DNA of 64,000 nt from Copromyces sp. CBS 386.78 (taxonomy: Eukaryota; Ascomycota; Sordariomycetes; Sordariales; Sordariaceae). The notes beneath the pieces are model-generated. The model was not told the origin of the DNA and made no database searches. It worked only from the letters and a program-made list of their open reading frames with translations. Location: contig MU839166.1 in the NCBI GenBank assembly GCA_030685235.1, positions 124,001 through 188,000 of the forward strand. Reading direction: 5' to 3'. This document shows, in pieces, positions 11,824-22,930 of this stretch (positions are counted from its first letter, which is position 1; each line of letters begins with the position of its first letter). Position numbers and translations under genes: made by a program.

Positions 11824-14289
11824 GGATTCGCGGGATATCCAATACTACGGATGGAGGATACAGCAACGAGTGTACGGTACTACACATACCCACGATCCCT
11901 CTTCCACCGGGAATGACATCGTGTGGGCCTGGTTTCAGGCTACGTACGTGGAAGGACGGCATGGTCCAACGAGTGTTGTCTTGTCTGTCTGTTTGGACTA
12001 CATTGTTTTCGGAAACAATGTCAGCGACGAAGAACAGCAGATGTCAAGCAACATCTTGCATGTTGGGACCATCCCTGGCCTCCAGTTGAGCGCAGTGCAT
12101 TGCAAGGCGTTTATCTGTACGACAGTACGACTCACGAACGACGACTCGATTATTGATTCGACTCGATAACTCACAGTTTCTTTTTGTTACATAGCAACTC
12201 TTTTGCGCGAATACACATTTCCTGAGTGATGATGGTGGTCTGGTGGTTTCCTTGTGCGGTTTTTGAGAACCAAAAAGCGATTGCTTGGGTTTGGTTTGCT
12301 TTCATGATGTTATGAAAAAGTATTGACCTTTTCTGCATGCTTTTCTGGGTGGTTGATGTCGTGGTTACTGGTTTCAGGTCTGTCATGTGTCGTGGTAAAC
12401 AAAAGTTTGATGTTATGTGCCCGTGGTAAACAAAAGTCTGATGTTATGTACCCGTGGTAAACAAAAGGGACAAGACAGGTAGACAAGATTTCTATTGTCA
12501 ACACCAAGGAGAAGAGGGTGGTGCTAGGTACACAAAAGGTACTAGAAGGAGGGATGGCATCATGTTTTACTCTCTCCAAGATACCATTTGTTTCTCATTA
12601 TCCCTATCAAACACGAAGAGGGATTGGGCGAAACGGCGCGGTAGGCTTGACTTATCGGTTCGAACGGATGGACGGATGGACGGATGGACTCGGATCTTGA
12701 TAGCGATGACACACTATGTTGTGGAGTTTTGAATGACGACATTTTTATTGGCCCTTTTCCATTCACGGTTCGGTTCCCTTGCTCGTCGAAAAAGATGGTT
12801 GCCCGATCTGTTTATGGTGTCAGCACAGCACCACGGCCGGAGAAGGAGGGATGGGAACTGACATCCAACGCATGAATGGTCCTTCCTTCACAAACACTCG
12901 AAAGGCTTCTCGCTCCAGGTGTACCAATCATACCCTACCCCCGAAAGAGCAAAGGTTGTGGACTTGAAGGGGGCGCGGATGACCTGGGGGAAGGTTGGGT
13001 CGGGACGGGTTTGGTGGGGTTTGGCGTCCATTTTGGTGATAACCGTGACAGACACTGACGGTCTTTAGAAACGTGAAGAAGGAGAGCACAAACTAATACA
13101 GCAATGGGGCAAGATTCGACTTCTTGTACTTGGACCGAGTCCTGTTCCTTTTGTCTACGAAGAGGCAAACGATTACCAAGCCCACGACGGATTAAAGACA
13201 ATTGCAAGGACGCCAAACGTCTACAAGATATCTTTAACGCAAACCATTTGGGTAAAGAGGGTGCGCCAAGGAACAATGTTTGCACACGGCCTGGAACAAT
13301 GTGAAGCGAAGCCATTCCTGGATGAGATTCATAAGGACGGGACGGGCGGGGACATGGGGCAAACCACGTGCATCCCTTGCTTTCATGATTGTCCGTATTC
13401 CATCTCTCGGTTGGTAGGACCGGGGCAGAGATTGTTGGTAGATGAGCCTGAGTCCTTCAAGACGAGGCCTGCATACATAGAGGTAGGTAGCTAGCAGGTT
13501 TCTCGTTTCTTCATCGCTTCTTCAACACCGAACACCATTACCAAACAAGCATCCAATCGCCCATCTTCTGCTTTCGCAATGGCCCGCATACTACAAACCT
13601 TCTTCTGCCCTTTATTCATGCCCCCATTGCATTTGCGAACCCAGTTACTGTGGAAATTGGTTCGGTTCTTGCTTCCACTTCGAGGTTCCATTGCCTTGTC
13701 CGTGGCGGGTTGGCGATGCTTTCGGGGGTCGTTGGCCACTCTGCGATAACTCAACAACCAGAGCCATTACAGCCTTTCCGAGGCAATGGCACATAGAGAA
13801 GATGATTGCCTGGTTAACAGAAACATTTTTGAAGGTCTCAGTTCGAAGGAAATATAGAAAACAATATGCCAAACAACCCCCTCGTCGCCTCATTTCGCCA
13901 TAGCCAACCCTAACCACTCAAAGAAGTGGACCCGACCTACAGCCCAAAACTACGTCATCAGGGGACCGCCAGCCGCTGAAAGCCAAGTCGCTTAGCGCTT
14001 ATCTTATCGCAGCTTACGGGGGACGGGAGCTGACAGTGCACTGCCGCAGTGCCGACTCGGCGACCCCTCGGATGTCAACAATGGAGTTTATGATTAGCCC
14101 CTTTCCTCCTTCATCTCACCCTCGTCCCCCAGATATCACCAACCATCAAAACGCCAACTTCAACCCCGCCATAACCTACTTAACCAGAACACCACGTCAA
14201 CATCAACGACAGCTTCGACCCCTGGACCTCAACCTCAAACTCAACCTCAACCACTTTCAGCCGTCACCAAACCCCATCCCCCAAACGAA
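11824..14289. other. intergenic, 2.5 kb
   Basis: Begins with the 3' region of the acidic-protein gene and ends with the CAAC-rich leader of the first GH128 gene. A 31-bp minisatellite and a GGATGGAC microsatellite (about 12664-12690) are present. Paired GATA cores lie in CTTATCTTATCG near 13998. No coding region can be supported. Confidence 0.4.
12391..12467. repeat. 31-bp minisatellite, 2.5 copies
   Basis: The unit begins CGTGGTAAACAAAAG and recurs at 12391, 12422 and 12453; the copies differ by a few transitions. It lies about 570 bp beyond the stop of the acidic-protein gene. Confidence 0.8.
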
Positions 14290-15078
14290 ATGCCCTCCAA
14301 ACGCGGGCTAACCTTCCCCGTCTCCTCCCCCGACCCTCCCTTCCTCTTCTCCAAACCCGGCTCCCTAATCTCCTGGCTCTACAACTGGTCCCCCCGCCTC
14401 ACGCCCGGCACCGGCCCCGGCTGCACTCTCCACTTCGTCCCGATGCAATGGAACCACGTTTACATAGACGACCTTCCCTCCCACCTAAACGCCTGCTTTC
14501 CACTTCCCGATCAGGAATGCAACGGCCCCCCTACCATTCTGGGATTCAACGAGCCCGAGTTGCCCGACCAAAGTAACATGTCCGTTCAACTTGCTGCTCA
14601 AGAATGGCTGCGTGTAATCGAGCCCCTCCGTCGCCAAGGCATCAGGGCAGGAAGTCCAGGCATCAGCTCAGCGCCGCAGGGGGTGGTCTGGCTCAGGGAA
14701 TTCATGGCCGCTATTCGCGCAGGGGGAAGCGACGTGGATTTTTATTGCTTGCATTGGTACGGCGGCGCAGACTTGGGGGGGTTTTACGATTACATCTGGA
14801 GTGCGCACCACCAGTTGGGGCCGGAAAAGCCCGTGTGGATCACCGAGTTTGCGTGCACGAATTGGGACCAGCAGAATCCGATTCCGAAGGAGGAGGTGGA
14901 GGCGTTTTGTAGGGAGAGCTGCAAGTATTTGGATACGTTGGATTGGGTGGAAAGGTACGCGTGGTTTGGGGCCATGAGGCCCGAGACGATTGGGAATGTG
15001 GGACGGTGGGCGAGTTTCCTTGGGGAGGAGGGGGGACTGACCGAGTTGGGGGTGTGGTATAGGGATTGTGCTGAGTAG
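14290..15078 (+). CDS. GH128 (Asl1-like) beta-1,3-glucanase, intracellular
   Basis: A single-exon frame of 262 residues matching the Glyco_hydro_cc/Asl1-like barrel family (CAZy GH128), whose characterised members cleave beta-1,3-glucan. Both expected catalytic carboxylates are visible: Glu88 in LGFNEPE (acid/base) and Glu186 in WITEFAC (nucleophile). Other family signatures are FVPMQWN near residue 50, FYCLHWYG near 151 and the final YAWFGAM block. No signal peptide or tail anchor is seen, so the protein is probably cytoplasmic. It faces a second GH128 gene tail to tail with only about 90 bp between stops. The ATG at 14290 directly follows a long CAACC-rich leader and begins the conserved KRGLTF segment, which supports this start. 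Confidence 0.88.
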   Translation: MPSKRGLTFPVSSPDPPFLFSKPGSLISWLYNWSPRLTPGTGPGCTLHFVPMQWNHVYIDDLPSHLNACFPLPDQECNGPPTILGFNEPELPDQSNMSVQLAAQEWLRVIEPLRRQGIRAGSPGISSAPQGVVWLREFMAAIRAGGSDVDFYCLHWYGGADLGGFYDYIWSAHHQLGPEKPVWITEFACTNWDQQNPIPKEEVEAFCRESCKYLDTLDWVERYAWFGAMRPETIGNVGRWASFLGEEGGLTELGVWYRDCAE

Positions 15079-15171
15079 GCTGTGGGAAGGGGGGATATGG
15101 TAGTGGTGGAGGAGGAGACGGGCGATGGAGCGTGCGCGTTGAACAGATACGCTGAATTACCCCAAGACCGG

Positions 15172-16325
15172 CTATACCAAAAACAAAGACGAGCCCACGA
15201 ACAAGAGAACAACCAGCGTGCCGGGCCGCAATGTCCCCGCCCCATTCTCATCCCCTCCACACGGCTTGTCCTTTGTGCATTTATCATCCTCCCCTTTGTA
15301 ATCATCGCTCGGTAGGGCCTCTCGTCCTGTCGCGTTTCCACCGAGATACCAGGACCCAATATCTGTCAACTTTCCATATGGATCCAAGAAAGCCTGGTTG
15401 GGCCCGACGTTGGACACGATACTGCGAAAGGCGCCGAACCAGGCATATCGCTTGACGCTCCCCTTGCTGTCGAGGTAAGGGATGGATTGGTTGTAGAACT
15501 TTTGCGTGTTCTCGAGGGTCTCGGAGGGGAAGCCGAATTCGGTGATCCAGATGTCGAGGCCGGGGAAGCTGTGGTGGTCGAATGGTTAGCGGAGTTGATA
15601 TGGTGAGGTGAGGAAGAATGAGCCAAGGACGAATAGAACTGACGGGGAAGGACTCACGCATTCTCAAACATGCCCACCCTCTCCTTCAACGTCTCAAAGC
15701 TCCCAAACGAATAGACGGGCACAAAGTCAAATCCACACGTCTTCTCTTTTGCGTCCTCCAGCTTGTCCAGAAGGCCAGAGCAGTTGGCGAAGAACATGTC
15801 CAACCACGATTTCTCTTGGTCGCCCATATGCGGCTTGTCAACAAGCGGCAGTCCAACCTTGAGTCCCAATCGACGAAGGGGAATCATGTTGTTGATCCAT
15901 GCTTTGGCTGCTACTCGGGGCGCCATGTCGCTACCCCCGACGTCGAAGGGTTGGTCGGGTTTGTTGAAGGTCATGACGTGGGTGATGTTTCGCTTGACTC
16001 CTGCTCTTTGGTCTTTGTCGTCGTCCTTACTGAGATCAACCCCCATCAAGTCGGTCACGTTCGCTAGGAAGCCGGTGTCATTCTCGTTCCCTCCCCACAT
16101 GGTCGGCACGAACTGGATCTGCTTCTGGGGAAGGGCGGCATAGTCGGACTCGGGGGACGGAAGGGACTGGTAGTTGTGGTACCAGGTTAGGTTGTTGGGG
16201 CCTGTGAGCCAGACCTGGTCGTCTTTGGGCCAGTTGCTGTTGGGGGTGAAGATGAGGCCTCGTTTGGGGCATGTTGTGGCGGGGGCCAGGGCAGGAAGTA
16301 ATGGGAGGAGGATTGTTGAACGCAT
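15172..16325 (-). CDS. secreted, probably GPI-anchored GH128-family protein with altered catalytic site
   Basis: Two exons, 16325-15658 and 15568-15172, 354 residues. The 89-nt intron (donor GTGAGT, branch GCTAAC, acceptor CAG) restores ENA-FPGLDIWITEFG. Residues 1-18 form a signal peptide; the C-terminal 20 residues are hydrophobic (LVVLLFVGSSLFLV) after a Gly/Ala/Asn segment, as in GPI-anchored wall proteins. The barrel follows the GH128 pattern: KRGLIF, FVPTMWGG, a T-F-N-K-P block, YAWFGAF. At the acid/base position the usual FNEP is FNKP, with Lys122 encoded by AAA, while the nucleophile Glu233 (WITEFG) is kept. Catalysis by the normal mechanism is therefore doubtful; a glucan-binding or wall-structural role is an inference. 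The start at 16325 was chosen because it begins the signal peptide. Confidence 0.88.
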
Positions 16326-16955
16326 CTTGTTGGTTTGGTGAGCAAGTGGCTCGGGTAAGAACAGTTGTGTGAAGAAATGTCGCGATATCAATGCTAGTGG
16401 CTGAATTATCTCGACATATCCATTTCAAATGCTGCCGGTGAAGTCCAGTCCAAGTCCAAGTTTGCTTTGGTCAAATTTTCACGAGAACAAAAGTCACGAG
16501 CAGAAGGAAACAGCAGCTGGCAGAAGTGCCATCGGGAGTCGGAAACTCGCATCTCCTTATCTGCTTCCCGTCCGTTATCGTCAGGGTAAATTGCCAACGA
16601 GTCACAACCAACGATGTGGCAGGAGCGCCACGGAGATGTCGTGTCACCAGAAATAATACGAGGGTCTGCAACATGCGCCAAACGAAAATAATGGGACAGT
16701 GAGTACTATAGCTAACAATAACGAGCTAATCTGTTTGGGGGGTGTGATATCCACCGTGGTGTTCCGACCTTGCACCTTCCTTTGCTGAAAACGAATAAAT
16801 GAATCGGTACCTGCGCAGTTCCATCATGTTCCAATCTGAGTCCGACTGTTCTTCCGTTATTCCCTTCCTGTTCCAATCTCTTTCACAATCTGATCCCAAA
16901 CATAATCCTACAATGCCATCAAACAACTCCTGAACGAAAAAGACATCATCCCGCA
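16326..16955. other. promoter-side spacer of the secreted GH128 gene
   Basis: A spacer upstream of the minus-strand gene starting at 16325 and downstream of the acyltransferase ending at 16956. No reading frame or structured element is supported. Confidence 0.4.
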
Positions 16956-18884
16956 TCAAATAACCCTCTCAACCCATCCCCCCTCCAGAACCAACCCCTC
17001 AAAAACCCCCATCGCCTCCTCCGGCAAACTCACCTGCACCAACACCTCGGTCTTCTGCTCCTTCCTCGCCGGCAACCACAGTCCTCCACTAATACCATAC
17101 CTTACCTGCACCCTCCGGACAGCATCAGGCTTGCTAACGTTCAAGGCCTCGCGGTGACTATAAGATGCAGAAGCAGAGAAGGCGTTGGCGGGCACCATGG
17201 GCATCAAAACCGACGACGAAGAGGAACGAAGAGGGAATCGCCATTCCGTGTCGGCGCCAAAGTTCTTCCAACTGTTCATTTGCCATTCGGATGGCTGGCG
17301 GGGATCGAAGGACAGGCCGATGCGGCGCATGTCTGCCTCTTGGTCCGGGCTGCTGTGGCTGTTGGTGGGATTCTGGGAAAGGGCAGCAAAGAGCGAGGTG
17401 CGCGTGGTGATATACTCGGCCATATTCTCCGCCATGTCAGTGCTGGATTTGTTGATGGCCGCAACAATCTTTGCCAGAGCAGCGAGGTCCATCTCTTGAG
17501 AGTCCTTGGCGGCGTTTGCGGCGTCGAGGAGCATAGAGGCAGAAGGCAAGCGGGTGCTGATCCAGGTGATTTTGTTGCCCAGATACGCCTTCGTGTCCTT
17601 GGCGATCTGCCCCTTGAAAGCCACCACCTTGGGGTCAGTCGACTTCAAAGCTGCAAGGCGGGCGATCCAATCGGTGGGGGTGGAAAAGACGGGCTGCTCA
17701 TCGGCGAAATGCTCGTGGAGAAACTTTTCGAATGAACAAGGGTCGGTGTCAGCGGAGGACGAGGAGGAGGCCGTGACGCGGGACAAGTATGTCAAGCTCC
17801 ACAAGAGACCGGACAGACACTCGTACATGCCGGCTTTGACGCCATGACCCGCCGCGATTGCCTTCTGCAGCCGGATGAGTTTGGCGAAAGCGAAGACGAA
17901 GATCTTGGAAGAACCCGTCAGCGAATCGCCTTCGCGCCCGGGCAAGCTGGGACAGACGGGGTGCGTGGGGCCGTTTGGTGCGTGATCCTCCCACTCTCTA
18001 TACTCGGGACACTTGGCCAGGAGCTCCTCATACGGCTTCTCGACAGTCGGCAACGACGACAAAGCGAGGTCATGACCCCCCGGAACCGCCTCCCACGTGG
18101 GACTCGAACTCGTCGTGTGCTCAGCCAAGACGTTCAAGAACTGAGTAAAACTGCCTCCGTCAAACAAGGTATGATGACCCAGAATATTGAGGATAAACCC
18201 CCCCTTCAGAAACAAAACCCTGACCTGAAGAGCAGGCAGTGCCTCCCCGCCCTCTTTCAGCGTTCGCAAATCCGTTAGAAGAGGATTAATAAACGGCTCA
18301 ACAGGGAACTCGTCCCTTTTCAGCCGATCATAATCCACGAACCTCGGCGGCCACCCTTCCACACCCTGCGGCTCGAACCTAGCCTCGATCCCCTCGTACA
18401 TCTTTTGCGTCTCCTCGTCATCCGGGTATTGAGCGACCAGGGGGATTTCGTAGTCTGGGGAGGTATGGAGGTAGACGTGCCAGGGGTTGTACTTCCCCGT
18501 CTTGTTGAGAGCAAGCTTGTCGGGTTCGGAAAGGTTGATACCAAGCTGGAGTTTGCCGGCAAAGGCAGGACGGACGTTGATGACGCGCAGGAGCTGGATG
18601 CGGAGGAACCAGAGGAGGGTGGAGGCTGTGGTGAGGGGGGATAGGCGAGCGGAGGAGGAAAAGGGGAAACAGAGGGCGCGGGGGGTGTAAGTGCGGGGAG
18701 CGATGTTGTTCCAGAGGCTGAGGGGGTGGGTTGTGATGTGGGTGGTGGAGGTCTCGCTGGGCTCGCTGGAGGTCTCGTTGAGGACCTGCATGTTGGCTAT
18801 GGCTGATGTCTTTGTGAGCTTTTGCTCGTGCTTGTTGGTGTTGTTGGTGTTGGTCATTTTGGTCCATGATGTTGCGAGAAACAA
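16956..18884 (-). CDS. BAHD-like O-acyltransferase (first of tandem pair)
   Basis: An intronless frame of 642 residues from the first in-frame Met (18884); a start at 18857 is also possible. The fold is that of the chloramphenicol acetyltransferase/BAHD superfamily as in fungal trichothecene 3-O-acetyltransferases, which move acetyl groups from acetyl-CoA to alcohols. The catalytic HHxxxDG motif is present (HHTLFDGG, His238 and Asp242). The structural DFGWG-like motif near the C-terminus is changed to NFGADTEW. The opening SLWNNIAPRTYTPRALCFPF (from about residue 56) is shared with the next gene upstream, which is a clear tandem paralogue. The first 50 residues are low-complexity and differ. 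The natural substrate cannot be told from sequence, and no polyketide or terpene synthase lies nearby. Confidence 0.82.
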   Translation of the reverse strand: MFLATSWTKMTNTNNTNKHEQKLTKTSAIANMQVLNETSSEPSETSTTHITTHPLSLWNNIAPRTYTPRALCFPFSSSARLSPLTTASTLLWFLRIQLLRVINVRPAFAGKLQLGINLSEPDKLALNKTGKYNPWHVYLHTSPDYEIPLVAQYPDDEETQKMYEGIEARFEPQGVEGWPPRFVDYDRLKRDEFPVEPFINPLLTDLRTLKEGGEALPALQVRVLFLKGGFILNILGHHTLFDGGSFTQFLNVLAEHTTSSSPTWEAVPGGHDLALSSLPTVEKPYEELLAKCPEYREWEDHAPNGPTHPVCPSLPGREGDSLTGSSKIFVFAFAKLIRLQKAIAAGHGVKAGMYECLSGLLWSLTYLSRVTASSSSSADTDPCSFEKFLHEHFADEQPVFSTPTDWIARLAALKSTDPKVVAFKGQIAKDTKAYLGNKITWISTRLPSASMLLDAANAAKDSQEMDLAALAKIVAAINKSSTDMAENMAEYITTRTSLFAALSQNPTNSHSSPDQEADMRRIGLSFDPRQPSEWQMNSWKNFGADTEWRFPLRSSSSSVLMPMVPANAFSASASYSHREALNVSKPDAVRRVQVRYGISGGLWLPARKEQKTEVLVQVSLPEEAMGVFEGLVLEGGWVERVI

Positions 18885-19300
18885 AATCGTGTGCCGAATA
18901 TCCTGGGAGAAGATAATTTAAATATTGTTTGGACCATGATTTTCAAAAGGCACAGTGAATATTCGAGTACCAGTGAATAGGTTGGCCGTCCAGGTTCTGT
19001 CAAGGTTTGTCATGTTGCCAGGTGAACAGAGCCCTTGTCCGGACACGGCAGGTTGGTGAACGGGTGCCGCGTTGGTGGCACAATGAACCTTTCGGGTGAA
19101 GTTCAATCCCCGTTCCCCGGGCCATGGGGGTCTTTGTAGACAAACATTGCTCTTTGATCCTCGTACTGCTATGCTATCTGTGATGTTATTCCGCGAAATT
19201 TCGTTCCTAACCTCCCGTCCAGATGCAAACCCAACCCTGGGCGTTTTACCATGCACGCCTTCCATCCCCAGAGTGACAGAATCAAGCTTCCCTCAGTGCC
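18885..19300. other. spacer between the tandem acyltransferase genes
   Basis: About 416 bp between the start of one paralogue and the end of the other, both on the minus strand. It should contain the promoter of the downstream copy. No further gene is seen. Confidence 0.4.
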
Positions 19301-21040
19301 TCACCCCACAATCCCCTCCCAATACCTCTTAAAAACCGCATCCGCCTCCAACGCCCTCATCGCCCCCTCCGGCAAACTAACCTGACACTCCCAATTCTCA
19401 GGCCTCGCTCCCTTGGCCGGCAAAATCAGTCCTCCACTTCCTGCGACCTCCTTTTGCACCCGTCTCTGCGCGTCCGCTAGCGTCCATGTCGTCGTCGTTC
19501 TCTTTCCCTCTTGTACCATTTCCATCTCCATCCCCAGACTGCCACTGGGACATGGAGTGCCCGCAACACCAACACCAGGCAACCCCCACCAGATGTCCGC
19601 TCCAAAATCCGCCCAGCTATTCATCCCCCACTCGGCCGGCATGCGGCTATCCCACGGCAGACCGAGCATTCGCATGTCGGGGACTTTATCGAACAGTGCC
19701 TCGCGCGCGTGCAGGAAGGAGGGGTTGACGTGCGAAATGGACAGACTGATGGCGCTGGCGACGAGGGCGAGCGAGGTTTTGGAGCCTGATTTACCTCTAG
19801 CGATGTCGTGAAGGAGGGAGGTGTTGGAGGGGAGAGTGGTGATGGCCCAGGTTACGGTGTTGCCGAAGTAGGAATTGGTAAGAGGGGAAAGGGAGGAGGA
19901 GGAGGAGGGATATTTCTGGACGAGTTTGGTGCTGGACCAGTCGACTGGGGTGGAGAAAAAGGGGGGGTGGGACTGAAAATGGGTGTGCAGGGCACGTTCG
20001 CTTTGTGAGGAGGAGGAGGAGGTAGAGGTACTTTTGAGAAGAGAGGTCTCGCGGGCGAGGAGGGTGTGTGCCCAGAGGAGGGCGCAGAGGGTTGTGTAGG
20101 CTGATGGCACTGCGGTGGTCATGTCGTTGTCGTTTATGTTGTCGGGGAGGAGGCGGGCGAGCTCGAGGCTGAGGGTCTTGAGTTTGGAGAATTTGAAGAT
20201 GAAGATCTTGCTGTCGTTTTTGAGGGATTCGCTGTTGGGGATGTCGGGCTGGACAGGCTGCGTTGGACCTTTGAGGTCCTTGTTTGGCCAGGTCTGGAAC
20301 TCGGGACATAAAGGGAGGAGTTCCTCGAACGTCTTTTCGGCGAGGGACCGGTCCTGCTCGTAGGGTAGCTTGACCATGGGACTGGTGGGATGTTTTGGGA
20401 TCTTGTCTCCGCGAGTGCAGGCGGCGAAGCATTCGAGGAACTTGTGGTACGCCTTGCCGTCGAAGTAGGTGTGGTGGATGAGGAGGTTGAAGAAGAAGCC
20501 GCCGTTGAGGAAGATGACTTGGACCTCCACAACCGGGATTGGGGGCTTTTGTTCTGAGAGTGTCAGGTCGGTGGTCAAGTCCTCGTTGATGAAGGGTTTA
20601 ACGGGGAATTTGGAACGTTTTAGGGTGTCGTAGTGGATGAAGTTCTTGTCGAAGTTGATCCCCTGTGCCTTGACATGCTCGGTGCCGTTTCTGGCAGTGA
20701 CTTTTCCGTAGATCGACTCGAGCTCCTTTGGGTACTTGGGCCGCAGATAGATGCTGTAGTTGGATGACGTGAGGAGGTAGACGTATCCGTCCTTGTATTT
20801 GGTTACCGCTTGCTTCTCGTGGGGTGCTAGGTTCGCTCCGAGCTGGAGTTTTCCGGCAAAGTCAGGCCGCTGTTGGACGAGGACATCGAGACTATTGCGA
20901 AGTGAGGCCAGTAGAGTTTGGGCACTCTCCGACTGGTTCTTGCGGGCATCGTCGTCAAATGGGAAGCAGATCACACGACCGGTGTACGTCCGAGGAGCGA
21001 CATTGTCCCAGCTCGATAGATTGTGGATTTGGCCAGTCAT
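19301..21040 (-). CDS. BAHD-like O-acyltransferase (second of tandem pair)
   Basis: An intronless frame of 579 residues in the same family as its neighbour. The active-site motif HHTYFDGK is at residues 189-196 (His190, Asp194), and the second motif reads DFGADIWWG, nearer to the BAHD consensus than in the paralogue. The N-terminus WDNVAPRTYTGRVICFPF aligns with the other copy, as do the LQLGANL and FDYDTLKR-type segments, so the two arose by tandem duplication and then diverged strongly. Enzymatic O-acetylation of a small alcohol or terpenoid is the family expectation; the substrate is unknown. The start at 21040 immediately precedes the conserved block. Confidence 0.85.
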   Translation of the reverse strand: MTGQIHNLSSWDNVAPRTYTGRVICFPFDDDARKNQSESAQTLLASLRNSLDVLVQQRPDFAGKLQLGANLAPHEKQAVTKYKDGYVYLLTSSNYSIYLRPKYPKELESIYGKVTARNGTEHVKAQGINFDKNFIHYDTLKRSKFPVKPFINEDLTTDLTLSEQKPPIPVVEVQVIFLNGGFFFNLLIHHTYFDGKAYHKFLECFAACTRGDKIPKHPTSPMVKLPYEQDRSLAEKTFEELLPLCPEFQTWPNKDLKGPTQPVQPDIPNSESLKNDSKIFIFKFSKLKTLSLELARLLPDNINDNDMTTAVPSAYTTLCALLWAHTLLARETSLLKSTSTSSSSSQSERALHTHFQSHPPFFSTPVDWSSTKLVQKYPSSSSSLSPLTNSYFGNTVTWAITTLPSNTSLLHDIARGKSGSKTSLALVASAISLSISHVNPSFLHAREALFDKVPDMRMLGLPWDSRMPAEWGMNSWADFGADIWWGLPGVGVAGTPCPSGSLGMEMEMVQEGKRTTTTWTLADAQRRVQKEVAGSGGLILPAKGARPENWECQVSLPEGAMRALEADAVFKRYWEGIVG

Positions 21041-22930
21041 TTTGGCTTGTAGGTCTGTCGGTTGGTGTTATTTTTTCCGGTACGAGGTTTCCAAAGTTGC
21101 CTCTCGTGGAGGCTTTATGGGATTCTGGCACCATGACTTCGGCCGGTGGTGATGCGATTGCCCGGTCATCGAGGCTCTGCGTCGACGTCGACCAACTTGT
21201 TCGAGGTGAAAGGATGAGAGGCCGGTGAACTTGTGAGATATTGTTGGGTGGGCGTCGATGAAGTCAAATGAAAGGGAGGGCGCAAACAAGGCTCAAACTC
21301 TGTGCTGCATACGGACTGGATTCGGGCGCTTTGTGTAACGGTATACACCCGGAAATGGACAAACACCTTTGAGTTCCTTCATTGTCCTCGGGCAGCTGAA
21401 CTGGTGATGGCATCAAGCCGTTTTCAGGGGCAGGCGTCGCTTGGGGTTAGGGCTCAGGGTGGAAAGCGGTCTGACAAAACGCGATAGCGATAAAGGCCTT
21501 GGCAGCGCACTGTAATCGAGACCGTTATCGGTCTACGAAACACACGGAGCCATCAAGGTTCCGTCGGATGTCGGGCGCAAAAAGAGCCGGCAGCGGAAAC
21601 TGAAGTGAGCGGGAACAAGTCCGGTCGGTCAGCAATTGCAATCGAGAAATCCGTCCCGTCTTGAATCTCTCGCGAAACACAACTAGAACACGACAGAACC
21701 ATGCACTACCGTCGGTGACCAACAACAGACACCGCTCCATCAGTCCTCGGCTGTGAAGGCAATTCTATTTTCATCTTCAACATACCGAGGCCACGGACTA
21801 CTGACGAAAAAGCGCAAACTGGTGTGGTGACGGGTGACCAACAGCTCTGCACTGGACCGTCGTCTTGTTACAGTGGCATGGTTGCCTTGTACGGATAGCG
21901 CAACACTGGACCATACAACCGACGATGCATGTATGTCGTGAAGAGATGACCGGTCACATCCGTCGACATTGATGTCCCTTGGTCGGGTGTCCCACGATGA
22001 ACCCATGCAGCGCCTAGAAATGCCCTACGGGTACGCTACGTCGGGAGCATTGCCCGTCGTTTCAGCGCATTTCTCTCTCTAAACTCCAGCGACCAATGAC
22101 CGGTGCAGTCAAAAGCCGCGAACTATCGACGGACACCCGACTTGGTGACAGTCCCGCCTTGCCGTCCCTTCGCCGCCGAGATTATCCCTGTTATTCACAA
22201 TCCCCGTCGCAGCTGAATAGAATGGGTGGGGATTTCCAACAATAAGTCGATCGTAGGAAAACACAAAATCCATCGTGCCGAGGTTCAATGCTGATAGCTT
22301 CCTCTTATCGTAGGGCATACCCACCGTCATCATCCCTGGACCGACAAGACGGGAATGGCTTCGATCAATTTGCGACAACCACCCCCGCCGAAAAAGGGGT
22401 CCAAAACATTACGTTACCCAACAAAGCGAATTCTCCGATCAATTGTCGGACATGACCCATCGACAGCTTCGGAGACAACCGAGGTCGGGTGGATTTACCG
22501 ACGATGACACCCATCAAAGTGGAGGAGCCAAGAAGAAGGATTGATTCCAGCGAACAAGAAGCCTTCGAAAGGGTGTTGCTGACTGCCCAAGGATTGACCT
22601 GTCGCAATGCGTTTCAACGTCATATGGGCCACGGCATCGTCCATAATGGATGATCGATGGTCCTCGTATAAAAACTGGTTTCCATCCCACCCTCCACTGC
22701 ATCTGGAAGACAAGTCAGTCTACACCACACCAACTTACAATATTACTTGACAGCCTCTCTTTTGTTTCACCGAGGCTCTCAAGAAGAACGGACTACAATA
22801 CTCCGACTGCTCACCGCACGCCCAAATCACCATTTCAGATCTGGCCCAGTCTAGGATTTCCATACTCTGTCCACCACGCCGAGCCGCCGTCGACCAAATA
22901 CGACGAGGACATACACCAACACACATCACC
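21041..22930. other. divergent promoter region, 1.9 kb
   Basis: Lies between the minus-strand acyltransferase and the plus-strand P450 fusion gene. A TATA-like element sits at 22667 and a CAC-rich leader follows. Short frames here overlap on both strands and have no recognisable content. Confidence 0.45.
22667..22674 (+). promoter_or_regulatory. TATA-like box of the P450 fusion gene
   Basis: TATAAAAA about 257 bp before the ATG at 22931, followed by a pyrimidine- and CAC-rich leader. Assignment rests on position and sequence only. Confidence 0.4.

Noticed and set aside
12655..12665. tRNA B-box-like GGTTCGAACGG
   Set aside because: No A box at a suitable distance and no cloverleaf can be folded from the flanks.
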